Below are positions 28,846 to 37,450 of a DNA stretch of 64,000 nt, piece after piece. Under the pieces are notes generated by a model, which did no database searches, was not told where the DNA came from, and saw only the letters and a program-made list of their open reading frames with translations. Numbering within the stretch: the first letter of the stretch is position 1; every line of letters begins with the position of its first letter. Location of the stretch: the NCBI GenBank assembly GCA_001800975.1, contig MGWK01000011.1:62001-126000 (forward strand). The letters are read 5' to 3'. Both the position numbers and the translations under genes were made by a program. Source of the stretch: Flavobacteria bacterium RIFCSPLOWO2_12_FULL_35_11. Its GTDB lineage: Bacteria; Bacteroidota; Bacteroidia; Flavobacteriales; Flavobacteriaceae.

Positions 28846-29712
28846 ATGGCAAACTTAAAAGAAATACGAAACAGAATTACATCCATTGGTTCAACAATGC
28901 AAATTACCAGTGCCATGAAAATGGTATCTGCGGCAAAGTTGAAAAAAGCACAAGATGCAATTACCCAAATGCGTCCGTATGCCAATAAGTTGACAGAACT
29001 TTTACAAAGTTTAAGTGCTACTTTAGAAGGTGATATTGAAAATGTTTATGCAGAACAAAGAATAGTTTCAAAAGTATTGATTGTTGCAATTACTTCAAAC
29101 AGAGGTTTGTGCGGAGGTTTTAATTCATCGGTAATTAAAGGATCCGTAAAATATATTGAAGACAATTATCAGGGCAAACAGGTTGATATTTTATCGATAG
29201 GAAAAAAAGGATATGATATTTTATCGAAGAATTTTAATGTTGTTGAGAGACATAATGAAATATACGACGATTTAACCTTTGATAATGTTGCCGTAATTGC
29301 CGAGAAAATAATGACTTTGTTTGCGCAGGGAAAATATGATAAAATTGAATTGGTTTACAACCGTTTTAAAAACGCAGCAACCCAAATATTGACTATAGAG
29401 CAATTTTTACCGGTTGAACTTGTTGAAGTTGAAGGTAAAATGAATGTAAGTACCGATTATATTTTTGAGCCAAATAAGGCTGAAATTGTATTGCAGTTGA
29501 TACCAAAATCGTTAAAAACGCAGTTGTACAAAGCAATTAGAGATTCTTACGCTTCAGAACATGGCGCTCGAATGACCGCAATGCACAAAGCAACAGACAA
29601 TGCAACGGAATTGCGAAACGATTTAAAATTGACCTACAACAAAGCCAGACAAGCCGCCATCACCAACGAAATTTTAGAAATTGTTGGAGGCGCTGAGGCG
29701 TTGAACAATTAG
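28846..29712 (+). CDS. atpG: F0F1 ATP synthase subunit gamma
   Basis: Central rotor shaft of F1, 288 residues. It has the N-terminal helix IRNRITSIGSTMQITSAMKMVSAAKL and a C-terminal helix with RMTAMHKATDNATELRNDL and QAAITNEILEIVGGAEAL. It is the last atp gene of the cluster. Downstream, at 29741-29767, a second reading of nearly the same last nine codons appears in another frame. Confidence 0.97.
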   Translation: MANLKEIRNRITSIGSTMQITSAMKMVSAAKLKKAQDAITQMRPYANKLTELLQSLSATLEGDIENVYAEQRIVSKVLIVAITSNRGLCGGFNSSVIKGSVKYIEDNYQGKQVDILSIGKKGYDILSKNFNVVERHNEIYDDLTFDNVAVIAEKIMTLFAQGKYDKIELVYNRFKNAATQILTIEQFLPVELVEVEGKMNVSTDYIFEPNKAEIVLQLIPKSLKTQLYKAIRDSYASEHGARMTAMHKATDNATELRNDLKLTYNKARQAAITNEILEIVGGAEALNN

Positions 29713-29767
29713 ACGGAACGCTAGCGGAGTCAAATTTTCCAAAGGTGCTGAAGCCCTTAATAATTAG
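29713..29767 (+). repeat. Diverged duplicate of the atpG 3' end with short insert
   Basis: After the atpG stop comes about 28 bp (ACGGAACGCTAGCGGAGTC and an AT-rich tail), then 27 bp that translate as KGAEALNN-stop (29741-29767). The genuine gene ends GGAEALNN-stop. The two copies differ mostly at synonymous sites (GCG/GCC, TTG/CTT, AAC/AAT, GAG/GAA). The offset is 55 bp, so the remnant is out of frame with the gene. Confidence 0.75.
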
Positions 29768-29807
29768 ATAAGAATAACTACTAAAAAAATCACCAAATAA
29801 AAATTAA

Positions 29808-29844
29808 AAAAAAGAGTTTATCTAGTTATGATAAGCTCTTTTTT
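29808..29844 (+). terminator. Terminator of the atp operon
   Basis: AAAAAAGAGTTTATC pairs with GATAAGCTCTTTTTT around a 7-base loop and ends in a T-run, about 95 bp after the atpG stop. Confidence 0.85.
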
Positions 29845-29888
29845 AGTTTGGTATGTAATTTGCAAACTCATTTTAAAACAATATAACC

Positions 29889-30350
29889 ATGAAAAAATTT
29901 ATAGGCACAGGATTGGTAATTTTACTGAGTTTCGCGGTTTTTGGCTGTTGCGCATCAAAAGTAAAAGCGCAGAATGAAGCTCCTTTTAAGGTTTTGGAAG
30001 CCACTTATACCAACTGGGCTGGCGAACAGCCTGATAAGATTGGAACCACGCTAAGAATTACCATAAACAATAAGGAAATTCAATTGGACAGCGTTTATTT
30101 TAGAAATAACAGCGCGTCATTAAAACGAGTGGACAGTATTGAAAACGCCATTTTTACAGGAAGTTTTACAACTTCAACAATCCCGCACGACTATATTTTA
30201 CATAGTGATCCAAAAGAGGAATTCGGAAATAAACCTCCAGTTACGGTTTCAAAATTACCATTTGAAATTAAAGAAAATGAAGCGGTGGTAAGTTATTTTT
30301 TTAAGGACAAAATCAATTATTATAAAATTTTGGAAGTGAAGCAAGAATAA
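29889..30350 (+). CDS. Hypothetical lipoprotein
   Basis: A 153-residue protein with a signal peptide and a lipobox around LSFAVFGC (Cys20), doubled as CC. The rest is a beta-rich domain with no motif I recognise (KVLEATYTNWAGEQ and an acidic-aromatic C-terminus). It is probably lipid-anchored in the periplasm. It stands alone after the atp terminator and before a GACCGAA repeat. Confidence 0.7.
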   Translation: MKKFIGTGLVILLSFAVFGCCASKVKAQNEAPFKVLEATYTNWAGEQPDKIGTTLRITINNKEIQLDSVYFRNNSASLKRVDSIENAIFTGSFTTSTIPHDYILHSDPKEEFGNKPPVTVSKLPFEIKENEAVVSYFFKDKINYYKILEVKQE

Positions 30351-30430
30351 AGTCGGAAGACCGAAGACCGAAGACCGAAGTTTTTGATTAGACGACCGCA
30401 AGACCCCTTTGACCGCAAGACTGCACGACT
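30351..30430. repeat. GACCGAA tandem repeat
   Basis: Three to four copies of GACCGAA/GACCGCAA (30358-30380 and beyond) with Arg/Asp-like codons in some frames. A related string (GTCTTCC...GTCTTCGGAC in this strand) lies at 57343-57380. They look like dispersed short repeats, not coding. Confidence 0.6.
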
Positions 30431-30435
30431 AAAAT

Positions 30436-31413
30436 CTATAAATCTTCAGCATAAACCAAACCAATCTCTTTTCTGACGGCATCCAATAAAGTAATAAGTT
30501 CTATACTGTTTTGATGCGACCAAAAACTGCTTTCTGTAAGGTTTTCATGCAAACATGAATTGCATTCCACAATTTGATGTGCATATCCTTTCCCTGTCTT
30601 CGGCAATGAAATTTTTTCTTCTTGGCTGTCTTTAAATACCGAAAAAGTACTTGCTTCATTCCACGGACTGTCGATAATAATTTCACCTGAAGTGCCGCTT
30701 ATTTTTGCGATTCTTTTAGAATTTGAATTAAAGCTGCTGAAAAGTACTGCCTGGGCATTTTTATAATCAAAAATGATGGACACTTGTGAATCTGCACCCG
30801 ATTCAAAATAATGAGCCTTGGCTATAATCTTGTCGGGCATCCCCAATATCAAATAAGCCAAAAATATTGGGTAAATACCAATATCAAGAATAGATCCGCC
30901 TCCCAATTCCTTGTCGTAAATTCGCTGTATTGAAGGAAGGGCTTTAAAGGAAAAATCGGCATTTATATAACTTATTTCACCAATTTCCCCATTTTCAATG
31001 GTGCTTTTTATTTTTTTTATGGCCGGTAAAAACCGTGTCCACAAAGCTTCCATTAAAAATAAATTGTGCTTTTTGGAGGCTTCAATCATTTTAAAAACCT
31101 GTTGTTGGTTAATGGCAAACGGCTTTTCGCACAAAACCGCTTTTTTATGTTCCAAAGCTAAAATTGAAAGTCGTTCGTGACTGTTGTGAGGCGTTGCGAT
31201 ATAAACAATATCAATAAATTTATCCTGCAACAATGCTTCATAAGAGCCATAAAACTTTTTTGAACCGTAAGTTGCGGCAAAGGCTTCAGCTTTGGACAAA
31301 TCTCTTGATGCCACAGCCTCCAATTCAATAGTATCCAACAGCAATAAGTCGTTCGCAAACTTATGGGCAATTTTACCCAATCCGATAATTCCCCATTTAA
31401 TTTTTGTATTCAA
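30436..31413 (-). CDS. Gfo/Idh/MocA family oxidoreductase
   Basis: NAD(P)-dependent sugar or polyol dehydrogenase, 325 residues with the start I choose. The Rossmann motif GIIGLGKIAHKF is next to the N-terminus, EKPFA carries the conserved Lys, and GGGSILDIGIYP is the family block. It resembles trans-dihydrodiol dehydrogenase-like members. The open frame extends upstream to an ATG at 31506 but adds a 31-residue Tyr/Ile-rich stretch that no relative should have. A TTG at 31413 gives LNTKIKWGIIG, so I take it as the real start. The substrate is unknown. Confidence 0.85.
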   Translation of the reverse strand: MNTKIKWGIIGLGKIAHKFANDLLLLDTIELEAVASRDLSKAEAFAATYGSKKFYGSYEALLQDKFIDIVYIATPHNSHERLSILALEHKKAVLCEKPFAINQQQVFKMIEASKKHNLFLMEALWTRFLPAIKKIKSTIENGEIGEISYINADFSFKALPSIQRIYDKELGGGSILDIGIYPIFLAYLILGMPDKIIAKAHYFESGADSQVSIIFDYKNAQAVLFSSFNSNSKRIAKISGTSGEIIIDSPWNEASTFSVFKDSQEEKISLPKTGKGYAHQIVECNSCLHENLTESSFWSHQNSIELITLLDAVRKEIGLVYAEDL

Positions 31414-31515
31414 AGCATTAAAATTTAGATGATTAAAATCGATATAAATGTAATATAATTTTATTTGGCATAGAATTTGAATTTCAAATGAAATAACCCA
31501 TAACACCGAATGATT

Positions 31516-32442
31516 ATGAAGACTATAAAATTACTTTTAGGAACGTTAATTATTGGAATGTCGTTCACTTCCTGTATTGTCGATAACACTATCGATGAAC
31601 CTTATTATGCTTCACTTGAGGAAGTTATAACAGCAAACGATTTATGGTATATAGATTACAATAATACTGCTGGAACCGGCGATGTACCGTTTTTATCTAA
31701 AGCCTTCACCATATCATTTATTAACGGAAAAGTGTTTGCCAATAACAATTTGGTGGGAATTGGAACAGTTGGAAATGGTTATGGTATTCAAATTGGCTTT
31801 TACGATACGTTTGACGGCCGATTAAAAATAGATCATAATTTAGACGGGTTTTACAATTTTGAAGTCATTCAATTGTCAATAGATAACATAAAATTAAGAG
31901 ATAATTATAACAATGTTACCTATAATTTGGTTGGATATCATAAATCAACATTTGATTTTGATCAAGTATTTTACGATAACATAGAATATTTTTTACAGGA
32001 GTATCAAGCTTGGGAAAAAACCTATACAAGTGATGCTGGAGCAATAAATGAATTTGATAATGAGAACTTTTTACAGTTCACTCCTGAAAATTTAACAACA
32101 TTTTATTCTTCACAAGATAATGTTGGCACAACTATTGGTAATATATATTGGGACTATGTAGGATCTTACACAGTAGCCAATGTGCAAGGATATGACAATC
32201 TAAAAATTTTAACATTAGATTATGATTCTTCTGGCAATGAAAAGTTTGAGTTGACCGTTATTAATGATGCGAAGATTAGTTTGTATCATATAGCTTCTGG
32301 CACAACATATGAGTTTAGCGGAAGAGGTTACATACAATACTTGAAATCAAGTTCAAGTTTAGCCAAAAGCGCCACAAGCGATCAAGGCAGAGCGAGAACT
32401 AAAGTATTTAGAGAAACAGAAATTAGAAGAAATTTAAAATAA
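31516..32442 (+). CDS. Hypothetical lipoprotein (family often mislabelled nicotinic acid mononucleotide adenyltransferase)
   Basis: About 308 residues with a lipobox (GMSFTSCIVD). The body repeats Asn/Asp/Tyr-rich beta motifs: LWYIDYNNTAGTGDVPF, INGKVFANNNLVGIGTVG. It contains no nucleotidyltransferase motif (no HxGH). I recall similar flavobacterial lipoproteins carrying that wrong name. A surface or periplasmic structural role is likely. The tail is Ser/Arg/Lys-rich (KVFRETEIRRNLK). An upstream ATG (31510) adds two residues. Confidence 0.6.
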   Translation: MKTIKLLLGTLIIGMSFTSCIVDNTIDEPYYASLEEVITANDLWYIDYNNTAGTGDVPFLSKAFTISFINGKVFANNNLVGIGTVGNGYGIQIGFYDTFDGRLKIDHNLDGFYNFEVIQLSIDNIKLRDNYNNVTYNLVGYHKSTFDFDQVFYDNIEYFLQEYQAWEKTYTSDAGAINEFDNENFLQFTPENLTTFYSSQDNVGTTIGNIYWDYVGSYTVANVQGYDNLKILTLDYDSSGNEKFELTVINDAKISLYHIASGTTYEFSGRGYIQYLKSSSSLAKSATSDQGRARTKVFRETEIRRNLK

Positions 32443-32489
32443 AGTTTGGTTAGTTGATTTTTGGTTGGTTATTTATAACCAATTGAGTT

Positions 32490-32520
32490 AGTCGCTCCCT
32501 CATCGGAGCGGCTTTTTTTT
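32490..32520 (+). terminator. Terminator after the lipoprotein gene
   Basis: AGTCGCTCC at 32490-32498 pairs with GGAGCGGCT at 32505-32513 (one G-T pair) and a run of eight T follows. Confidence 0.85.
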
Positions 32521-32552
32521 GTACCTTTATGGTTTTAAAAAAAACAATACAA

Positions 32553-33311
32553 ATGAATCATAAAACAGCATTTATTACAGGAGCAACTTCAGGAATTGGA
32601 AAAGCAACCGCCCAACTTTTTGCACAAAACAAAATACGATTAATTCTTTGCGGCCGACGCGGAGATCGACTTGATCAATTAAAAGAAGAACTTAGCCAAT
32701 TAACCGAGGTAACCACGCTTCAATTTGACGTTAGCAATAGAGAAGAAGTGTTCAAGGCGATTGCCTCATTGCCAAATGAATTTAAAAAAATTGACATTCT
32801 CATCAATAATGCAGGAAACGCGCATGGATTAAGTACCGTTCAGGATGGAAATATGGATGACTGGGATGCGATGATCGATATCAACGTGAAAGGATTGTTG
32901 TATGTTTCAAGAGCAATTCTTCCGCAAATGGTAGAACGAAATGATGGCTTTGTAGTAAATATAGGTTCTATAGCCGGTAAAGAAGTGTATCCTAATGGAA
33001 ATGTGTATTGCGCCTCAAAATACGCGGTAAACGCTTTAAACAAAGCGATGAGGATTGATTTAAACCAACACAATATTCGTGTTTCCGCAATCCATCCCGG
33101 TGCAGTGGAAACTGAATTTTCAGAAGTTCGTTTTAAGGGCGATAAAGAAAAGGCAAAAAATGTATATAAAGGATTTAAGGCCTTGCAGCCTGAAGACATT
33201 GCTGATATTATTTACTTTGTGATATCAAGACCTTACCACGTAAACATAGAAGATTTGATCGTATATCCAACAGCGCAAGCTTCAGCAACCATATTAAAAA
33301 AAGAGGTTTAA
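32553..33311 (+). CDS. Short-chain dehydrogenase/reductase
   Basis: A 252-residue SDR with the NADP motif TGATSGIGKA near the N-terminus, NNAGNAHG, catalytic Ser in VNIGSIAGKE, and Tyr/Lys in YCASKYAVNAL. The ORF opens earlier at 32529, but the ATG at 32553 (MNHKTAFITG) fits SDR length better. The substrate is unknown. It resembles serine 3-dehydrogenase (YdfG)-type SDRs. Confidence 0.9.
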   Translation: MNHKTAFITGATSGIGKATAQLFAQNKIRLILCGRRGDRLDQLKEELSQLTEVTTLQFDVSNREEVFKAIASLPNEFKKIDILINNAGNAHGLSTVQDGNMDDWDAMIDINVKGLLYVSRAILPQMVERNDGFVVNIGSIAGKEVYPNGNVYCASKYAVNALNKAMRIDLNQHNIRVSAIHPGAVETEFSEVRFKGDKEKAKNVYKGFKALQPEDIADIIYFVISRPYHVNIEDLIVYPTAQASATILKKEV

Positions 33312-33335
33312 ACTTAGTTTAAACCTCTTTTTTTA
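33301..33335. terminator. Bidirectional terminator overlapping the SDR stop
   Basis: AAAGAGGTTTAAAC pairs perfectly with GTTTAAACCTCTTT (33318-33331) and is followed by T. The SDR TAA lies inside the left arm. It separates the SDR from the convergent lipoprotein gene. Confidence 0.9.
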
Positions 33336-33351
33336 CAAATACTTATTCAAA

Positions 33352-34218
33352 TTATGGGGCAATTTTAGTGATTAAAATTGTTCCAACATTGGTTTCTTGT
33401 CCTTTTGTCACTTCAATTGGCACTGTTGTAGTTAAAAGCGTATAATCCGTTTTTTCAATTTTCAATAAATAATTTCCTTCAGGCAAGCCTTGTAAAACAA
33501 ATTGACCTTCATTATTTGTAAAAGTTGAGGCTATTGGCGTTAAAAAAGTAAGGTCGGTTTCATTATAAACATAAACCGTTGCGTTTTCTACAGGCATTAA
33601 AACAGTTTCTGTTTCCGTAACATCCGCAACGCGGCCTAAAATTGTTCCTGAATTAACTTCAGCAATCACTCTTATTACCGGTTTTAAATTATAATTTCCT
33701 GAAGTTCCTGCTTTTACGATGGATTTTTGCACATCCCAATCTAAAATAAATGTGTAAGAAAATCCTGGCTCTAAAGTAGTGTCTAAATGAAGTTTAAGTC
33801 CGGATTGCATCGCGCTTGGCGTACTAAGCGGAATTTCAGCTGTTTCACCGTCTAAAACTACGGCGTTGCCTTCTCCAAGAATCAAGCGAATTTGATTTAA
33901 CATTCCTGATTCAATATCTTCATCAGTTAAAACAAGCGTATTTCCGGCTACGAGTTCGGTCAAATCAACACGATTTAATGGGTCGTCAGTATTCGGTAAG
34001 GTAAAACCTTCAAAACTAATCCAGCCGCTATCGCCATCATTTCGGTTATATTGAACATCAATAATATTAACCAAAACCTTTTCATATTCACCTTCAGCAT
34101 CCACTAATTTTAATTGAATACTTGAGGTGTTTTCACCATTGCTGCCATTATTATCGCAGCTGACAAAGCTTAAAGTCGCAAATATCATTGCAACTAAAAA
34201 TAAATTACTTAATTTCAT
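33352..34218 (-). CDS. DUF4382 lipoprotein with C-terminal carboxypeptidase-regulatory-like domain
   Basis: A 288-residue lipoprotein (signal peptide, Cys21 in SFVSCDNNG). Residues about 33-180 form a DUF4382 domain (SIQLKLVDAEGEYEKVLVNI, NRVDLTELVAG). The region about 195-285 is an Ig-like CarboxypepD_reg domain (ILGRVADVTETE, NNEGQFVLQGLPEGNYLLKIEK). It is probably a surface or periplasmic lipid-anchored protein. The function is not known. Confidence 0.85.
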   Translation of the reverse strand: MKLSNLFLVAMIFATLSFVSCDNNGSNGENTSSIQLKLVDAEGEYEKVLVNIIDVQYNRNDGDSGWISFEGFTLPNTDDPLNRVDLTELVAGNTLVLTDEDIESGMLNQIRLILGEGNAVVLDGETAEIPLSTPSAMQSGLKLHLDTTLEPGFSYTFILDWDVQKSIVKAGTSGNYNLKPVIRVIAEVNSGTILGRVADVTETETVLMPVENATVYVYNETDLTFLTPIASTFTNNEGQFVLQGLPEGNYLLKIEKTDYTLLTTTVPIEVTKGQETNVGTILITKIAP

Positions 34219-34329
34219 ATTTATATGTTTTAAATTTTTATTTTAAAGATTTTAATTTGTAATTGTGGAAACGCGTTTGAATTTTAACGAGGTAATTTCA
34301 AAGTTATTGCTATTTTTAACTTTTTTAAC

Positions 34330-35469
34330 ATGATTAACAAACGGCTCTTAATAAAAAATTTGTTGGCCCACAACGATGAAAATAGCTTTTATGACAAGAA
34401 GCTGAAAATTTCATTGGAACATAAAGAAGGAAAAGCAAAATTTTTGAAAATCGTTTGTGCCCTGGCAAATTCAAATCCCGAAAACAATTCCTATATTGTA
34501 ATTGGTATTGATGATCAGTCGAACAAAATTGAAGGCGTCGATTTTTTTGATGACAGCAAGATTCAAAATTTAATGAATTCCTATTTTAACAATCCGCCAA
34601 AAATTCAATATGAAAACATTCCTTTTCCGCGATTGCCAAAGCACAAAGTTGTTGGATTGGTTACCATTCATCCTTCAAAGAAAATAGCCTCACTTAAGAA
34701 AAGTATTTGGAAATATGTTAACGGAACCATTTTTTACAGAAGAGGAAGCAATTCCCTGTCAACTTTGGAAACTTTTGAAATCACAGAGTCCAATAAAACG
34801 ATTGTTGAGGCGATAGAAAAAAACGCCAGCAACAACATTCAGCTTACTTTAGATGCGGTTTTTGATTTTATGAACCGGCACAAAAAAGCATATCACCCAG
34901 CTTATAAAGTTTTTAATGAACAAATTGTGCTTTGTTGGGCAGGAGAGAAAAGAGTTGTGAAAGGCGCAACTTTTTATTCACGTGTAGATATTGAGCTGAT
35001 AAATGAACAGGTGCGTCTCTTTTATTCAGCGTTGGATGAGGTAAAAATTGAATTTGACAAAAATTCCTTTAGAATAACGGAGTATGTTTATTTAGGACTT
35101 ATAAAATCCTTCGATTATTATCCTCTGGAAAAAACCGTGATGCATTTTAAGGAAAACGGAAAATATGATATTGTAAGTGAATTGTTATTTGAGCCGCCCC
35201 AGTTTGATAAAAAATTATTGCATCATGTGTTTAACAATTGCAATGCGATTTTAGAGAAATTAAAAAAGAACTTGCCGCTAAAGGAAATTGAATTGGAAGA
35301 TGTTCATGAAATGCCCACCTATTATTTAATTTGTGTTTTAAATAAAATCCCAAACGCTTTTATCAGGCTGAAAGAATCAGAACTGTTGCTTAGAAATTTA
35401 GAAGACAAAACCGGATACATCAAATACAAAGAAGCGGTTAGAATTCTTAGAAAAGTTAAGTATAGCTAA
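34330..35469 (+). CDS. AlbA_2/Schlafen-type ATP-binding protein
   Basis: A 379-residue protein. The N-terminal AlbA_2 domain (about 20-145) includes EHKEGKAKFLKIVCALANSNP, YIVIGIDD and WKYVNGTIFYRRGSNS. The region after about 160 is unique. AlbA_2 proteins resemble Schlafen-like nucleic-acid-associated ATP binders and are often DNA or transcription related. It stands alone, and no toxin-antitoxin or defence gene adjoins it, so I do not call it a defence gene. Confidence 0.75.
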   Translation: MINKRLLIKNLLAHNDENSFYDKKLKISLEHKEGKAKFLKIVCALANSNPENNSYIVIGIDDQSNKIEGVDFFDDSKIQNLMNSYFNNPPKIQYENIPFPRLPKHKVVGLVTIHPSKKIASLKKSIWKYVNGTIFYRRGSNSLSTLETFEITESNKTIVEAIEKNASNNIQLTLDAVFDFMNRHKKAYHPAYKVFNEQIVLCWAGEKRVVKGATFYSRVDIELINEQVRLFYSALDEVKIEFDKNSFRITEYVYLGLIKSFDYYPLEKTVMHFKENGKYDIVSELLFEPPQFDKKLLHHVFNNCNAILEKLKKNLPLKEIELEDVHEMPTYYLICVLNKIPNAFIRLKESELLLRNLEDKTGYIKYKEAVRILRKVKYS

Positions 35470-35509
35470 TTTGGCACTCTTTATTGTTGGACGAAATAGC
35501 TATAAAAAA

Positions 35510-36841
35510 TTAACCCTTTAATTTTTTGAACAATTCCAGCGCATAACCGTCGGTTAAACTTGCCACATAACCGCAAATGGATAAAACCCTTAAATACAGC
35601 GATTCTTTTGGCTCTTGGAGACTTTCAGGCAACAAGTTCAAAATTAATTTATCGTAATTTGTCAATGAATTTTCATACTTCCGGTTGCTTGCAGAAACAA
35701 AAACATCCAATAAAGTGGCAATTACGTTATAGCCAACCAATTCTTTTTCAATGACTTCCCGACTTTTATAAATTTTTTCGACGCTAAGTTTAATAATGTC
35801 ATTTATTTGGGCTTCATAAACACATTTATCCAATAAGGAATGTTGGAATTCGCCCTTTAAAATAGCTTCTTCCTGTTTCAAAAAAACATTGGCCGCTTCA
35901 TTGATCAGGTTTCCTATGGCCAAGGCGCGGAGGTAACTTAATCGGTCTTTTTTAAATTGTAATTGATGGTATTTTTTGGTATCGATCGTATCTTTTACCA
36001 ATTTAATCAAATATTCAAGCGCAAAATCTTCTTCAATCAATCCCAAATTGATGCCATCTTCAAAATCGATGATGGTATAGCAAATATCGTCGGCAGCTTC
36101 AACCAAATAAGCCAAAGGATGTCGGTGATAACTTGAATTTCCGCTTTTTGAAGCAAGTCCCAATTCATTTGCGACATCTTTAAAACAAGAAACTTCCGAC
36201 TGGAAAATGCCATATTTTTTGTCGGCGACATGCGAGGTTGGCTTTTTTGGCAAAGACTCTTTTGGATATTTTATAAAAGTGCCCAAAGTGGCGTAAGACA
36301 ACCGCAATCCGCCTTCCATGCCGGCTTTACTTTCGGTTAAAATTCTGAAACCGTTGGCGTTTCCTTCAAAATCCACAAAATCTTGCCATTGTTTTTTGGT
36401 AAGATGGGTTTCGTATTGTTGCCCGTTTCCATGTTTAAAATATTCTCCAATGGCTTTTTCTCCGCTATGGCCAAAAGGCGGATTTCCAATATCGTGCGCC
36501 AAAGCCGCTGTGGCCACAATAGCGCCAAAATCGTTCATGGTATAGCCTTGTTCCACCAATTCAGGATGATTTTTAAGCACCTGTTCGCCAACTCTTCTGC
36601 CTAAAGAACGCGCCACAACGCTTACTTCCAAACTGTGGGTGAGTCGGGTATGCACAAAATCGGTTTTAGAAAGCGGAACAACCTGTGTTTTATCCTGCAA
36701 ACTTCTAAAGGAATCTGAAAAAATAATTCGGTCATAATCCACTTCAAAACCCAATCTGGTTTCGTCTTGGTCTTTGCGCGGTCGTATTTGTGTGTCTCCA
36801 AATCTTTTGAGCGACAATAGTTGGCTCCAGTTCATTCCCAT
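35510..36841 (-). CDS. dgt: Deoxyguanosinetriphosphate triphosphohydrolase
   Basis: Hydrolyses dGTP to deoxyguanosine and triphosphate. The 443-residue HD-domain protein has the motif blocks RTHSLE (in VHTRLTHSLEVS), LAHDIGNPPFGHSGEKAI and YLVEAADDICYTIIDFEDG, the HD and second-Asp ligands. The first ATG at 36841 gives MGMNWSQLLS. The ATG at 36835 is also possible. It is convergent with the AlbA_2 gene and divergent from the cluster at 36999. Confidence 0.94.
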   Translation of the reverse strand: MGMNWSQLLSLKRFGDTQIRPRKDQDETRLGFEVDYDRIIFSDSFRSLQDKTQVVPLSKTDFVHTRLTHSLEVSVVARSLGRRVGEQVLKNHPELVEQGYTMNDFGAIVATAALAHDIGNPPFGHSGEKAIGEYFKHGNGQQYETHLTKKQWQDFVDFEGNANGFRILTESKAGMEGGLRLSYATLGTFIKYPKESLPKKPTSHVADKKYGIFQSEVSCFKDVANELGLASKSGNSSYHRHPLAYLVEAADDICYTIIDFEDGINLGLIEEDFALEYLIKLVKDTIDTKKYHQLQFKKDRLSYLRALAIGNLINEAANVFLKQEEAILKGEFQHSLLDKCVYEAQINDIIKLSVEKIYKSREVIEKELVGYNVIATLLDVFVSASNRKYENSLTNYDKLILNLLPESLQEPKESLYLRVLSICGYVASLTDGYALELFKKLKG

Positions 36842-36906
36842 TGTTAAATATTTTGTGCAAGATACTTAATAATTTATATTTTTTTGAAGGCTTATTTTGG
36901 GCAATC

Positions 36907-36957
36907 TTAACATTTAAGTTATAAAACAGTAAACTTGGATTAACCATTAATTAACAT
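36907..36957 (+). promoter_or_regulatory. Putative PhoB-like box before the small secreted protein gene
   Basis: TTAACC at 36940 and TTAACA at 36951 are direct repeats at 11-bp spacing, with another TTAACA at 36907, exactly three 11-bp turns upstream. A -7-like TTAATTTG at 36966-36973 follows after 8-10 bp, and no clear -33 is present. This is the layout of an activator that replaces the -33 element. The direct-repeat TTAAC half-site resembles known PhoP and SphR boxes. That PhoB binds here is inference. Confidence 0.45.
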
Positions 36958-36998
36958 TGGGCGACTTAATTTGTAGTTCATAAAATAAATATAAAGCA

Positions 36999-37376
36999 AT
37001 GCGATTATTGGTAACTTCAATTTTAATTTTTTCAAGTACTTTTTTATACAGCCAGTCTTTTGAAGTTGGTTCTCTCATTACTGATTTTTCAAAAAAAGGA
37101 AAAATTGAAGGTGTAGTCTTGGATAATGAAGTCAATAATGAACCAATGGCATTTGTAACCATTTCAGTTAAAAATACTGATTTTGAAACGACTTCAGATT
37201 TAGATGGTTCTTTTTCATTCAATTTAAAACCTGGGAAATATACCTTGGAAATTCAATTTTTGGGTTATGCAACCATAGAATTGGGCAATGTTGCCGTTGT
37301 TGCGGGGAATACGCTGTCCATTAAGCAAAAATTAAGTGCCCTAAAGTTGAATGCTGATATTTCATTGGCGAATTAA
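36999..37376 (+). CDS. Small secreted CarboxypepD_reg-like protein
   Basis: A 125-residue protein with a signal peptide (about 1-18, ending FLYSQS) and a single carboxypeptidase-regulatory-like domain (about 33-115): GKIEGVVLDNEVNNEPMAFV, SDLDGSFSFNLKPGKYTLEI. The domain matches the N-terminal domain of the TonB-dependent receptor three genes further on, but here it stands alone without plug or barrel. It probably sits in the periplasm. It heads a cluster with putative Pho-like boxes. Confidence 0.75.
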   Translation: MRLLVTSILIFSSTFLYSQSFEVGSLITDFSKKGKIEGVVLDNEVNNEPMAFVTISVKNTDFETTSDLDGSFSFNLKPGKYTLEIQFLGYATIELGNVAVVAGNTLSIKQKLSALKLNADISLAN

Positions 37377-37386
37377 TCGGATTCCG

Positions 37387-37450
37387 CTTAACATTAACTT
37401 TACCCTTCCATCACCTTTTTATAACTTCTCGGTAACCTTCTGTTTAACTC
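37387..37450 (+). promoter_or_regulatory. Six-unit phased TAAC array, putative PhoB operator
   Basis: Half-sites sit at 37389 (TAAC), 37400 (TTAC), 37411 (TCAC), 37422 (TAAC), 37433 (TAAC) and 37445 (TAAC). Spacings are 11, 11, 11, 11 and 12 bp. The 12-bp step ends 7 bp before TTTCTTTG at 37458-37465, a -7-like element. No -33 TTG is seen. The lipoprotein gene starts at 37506. Recognition by PhoB is inferred from the 11-bp direct-repeat geometry. Confidence 0.5.

Noticed and set aside
31414-31506. N-terminal extension of the Gfo/Idh oxidoreductase
   Set aside because: The 31 extra residues precede the Rossmann motif with no signal or domain. The TTG at 31413 fits the family.
34330-35469. AlbA_2 protein as part of a defence system
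   Set aside because: No toxin, nuclease or other defence gene is next to it. The neighbours are housekeeping genes.
36947-37222. A 91-residue minus-strand frame over the small secreted protein gene
   Set aside because: It would destroy the promoter region of the plus-strand cluster and carries no motif.
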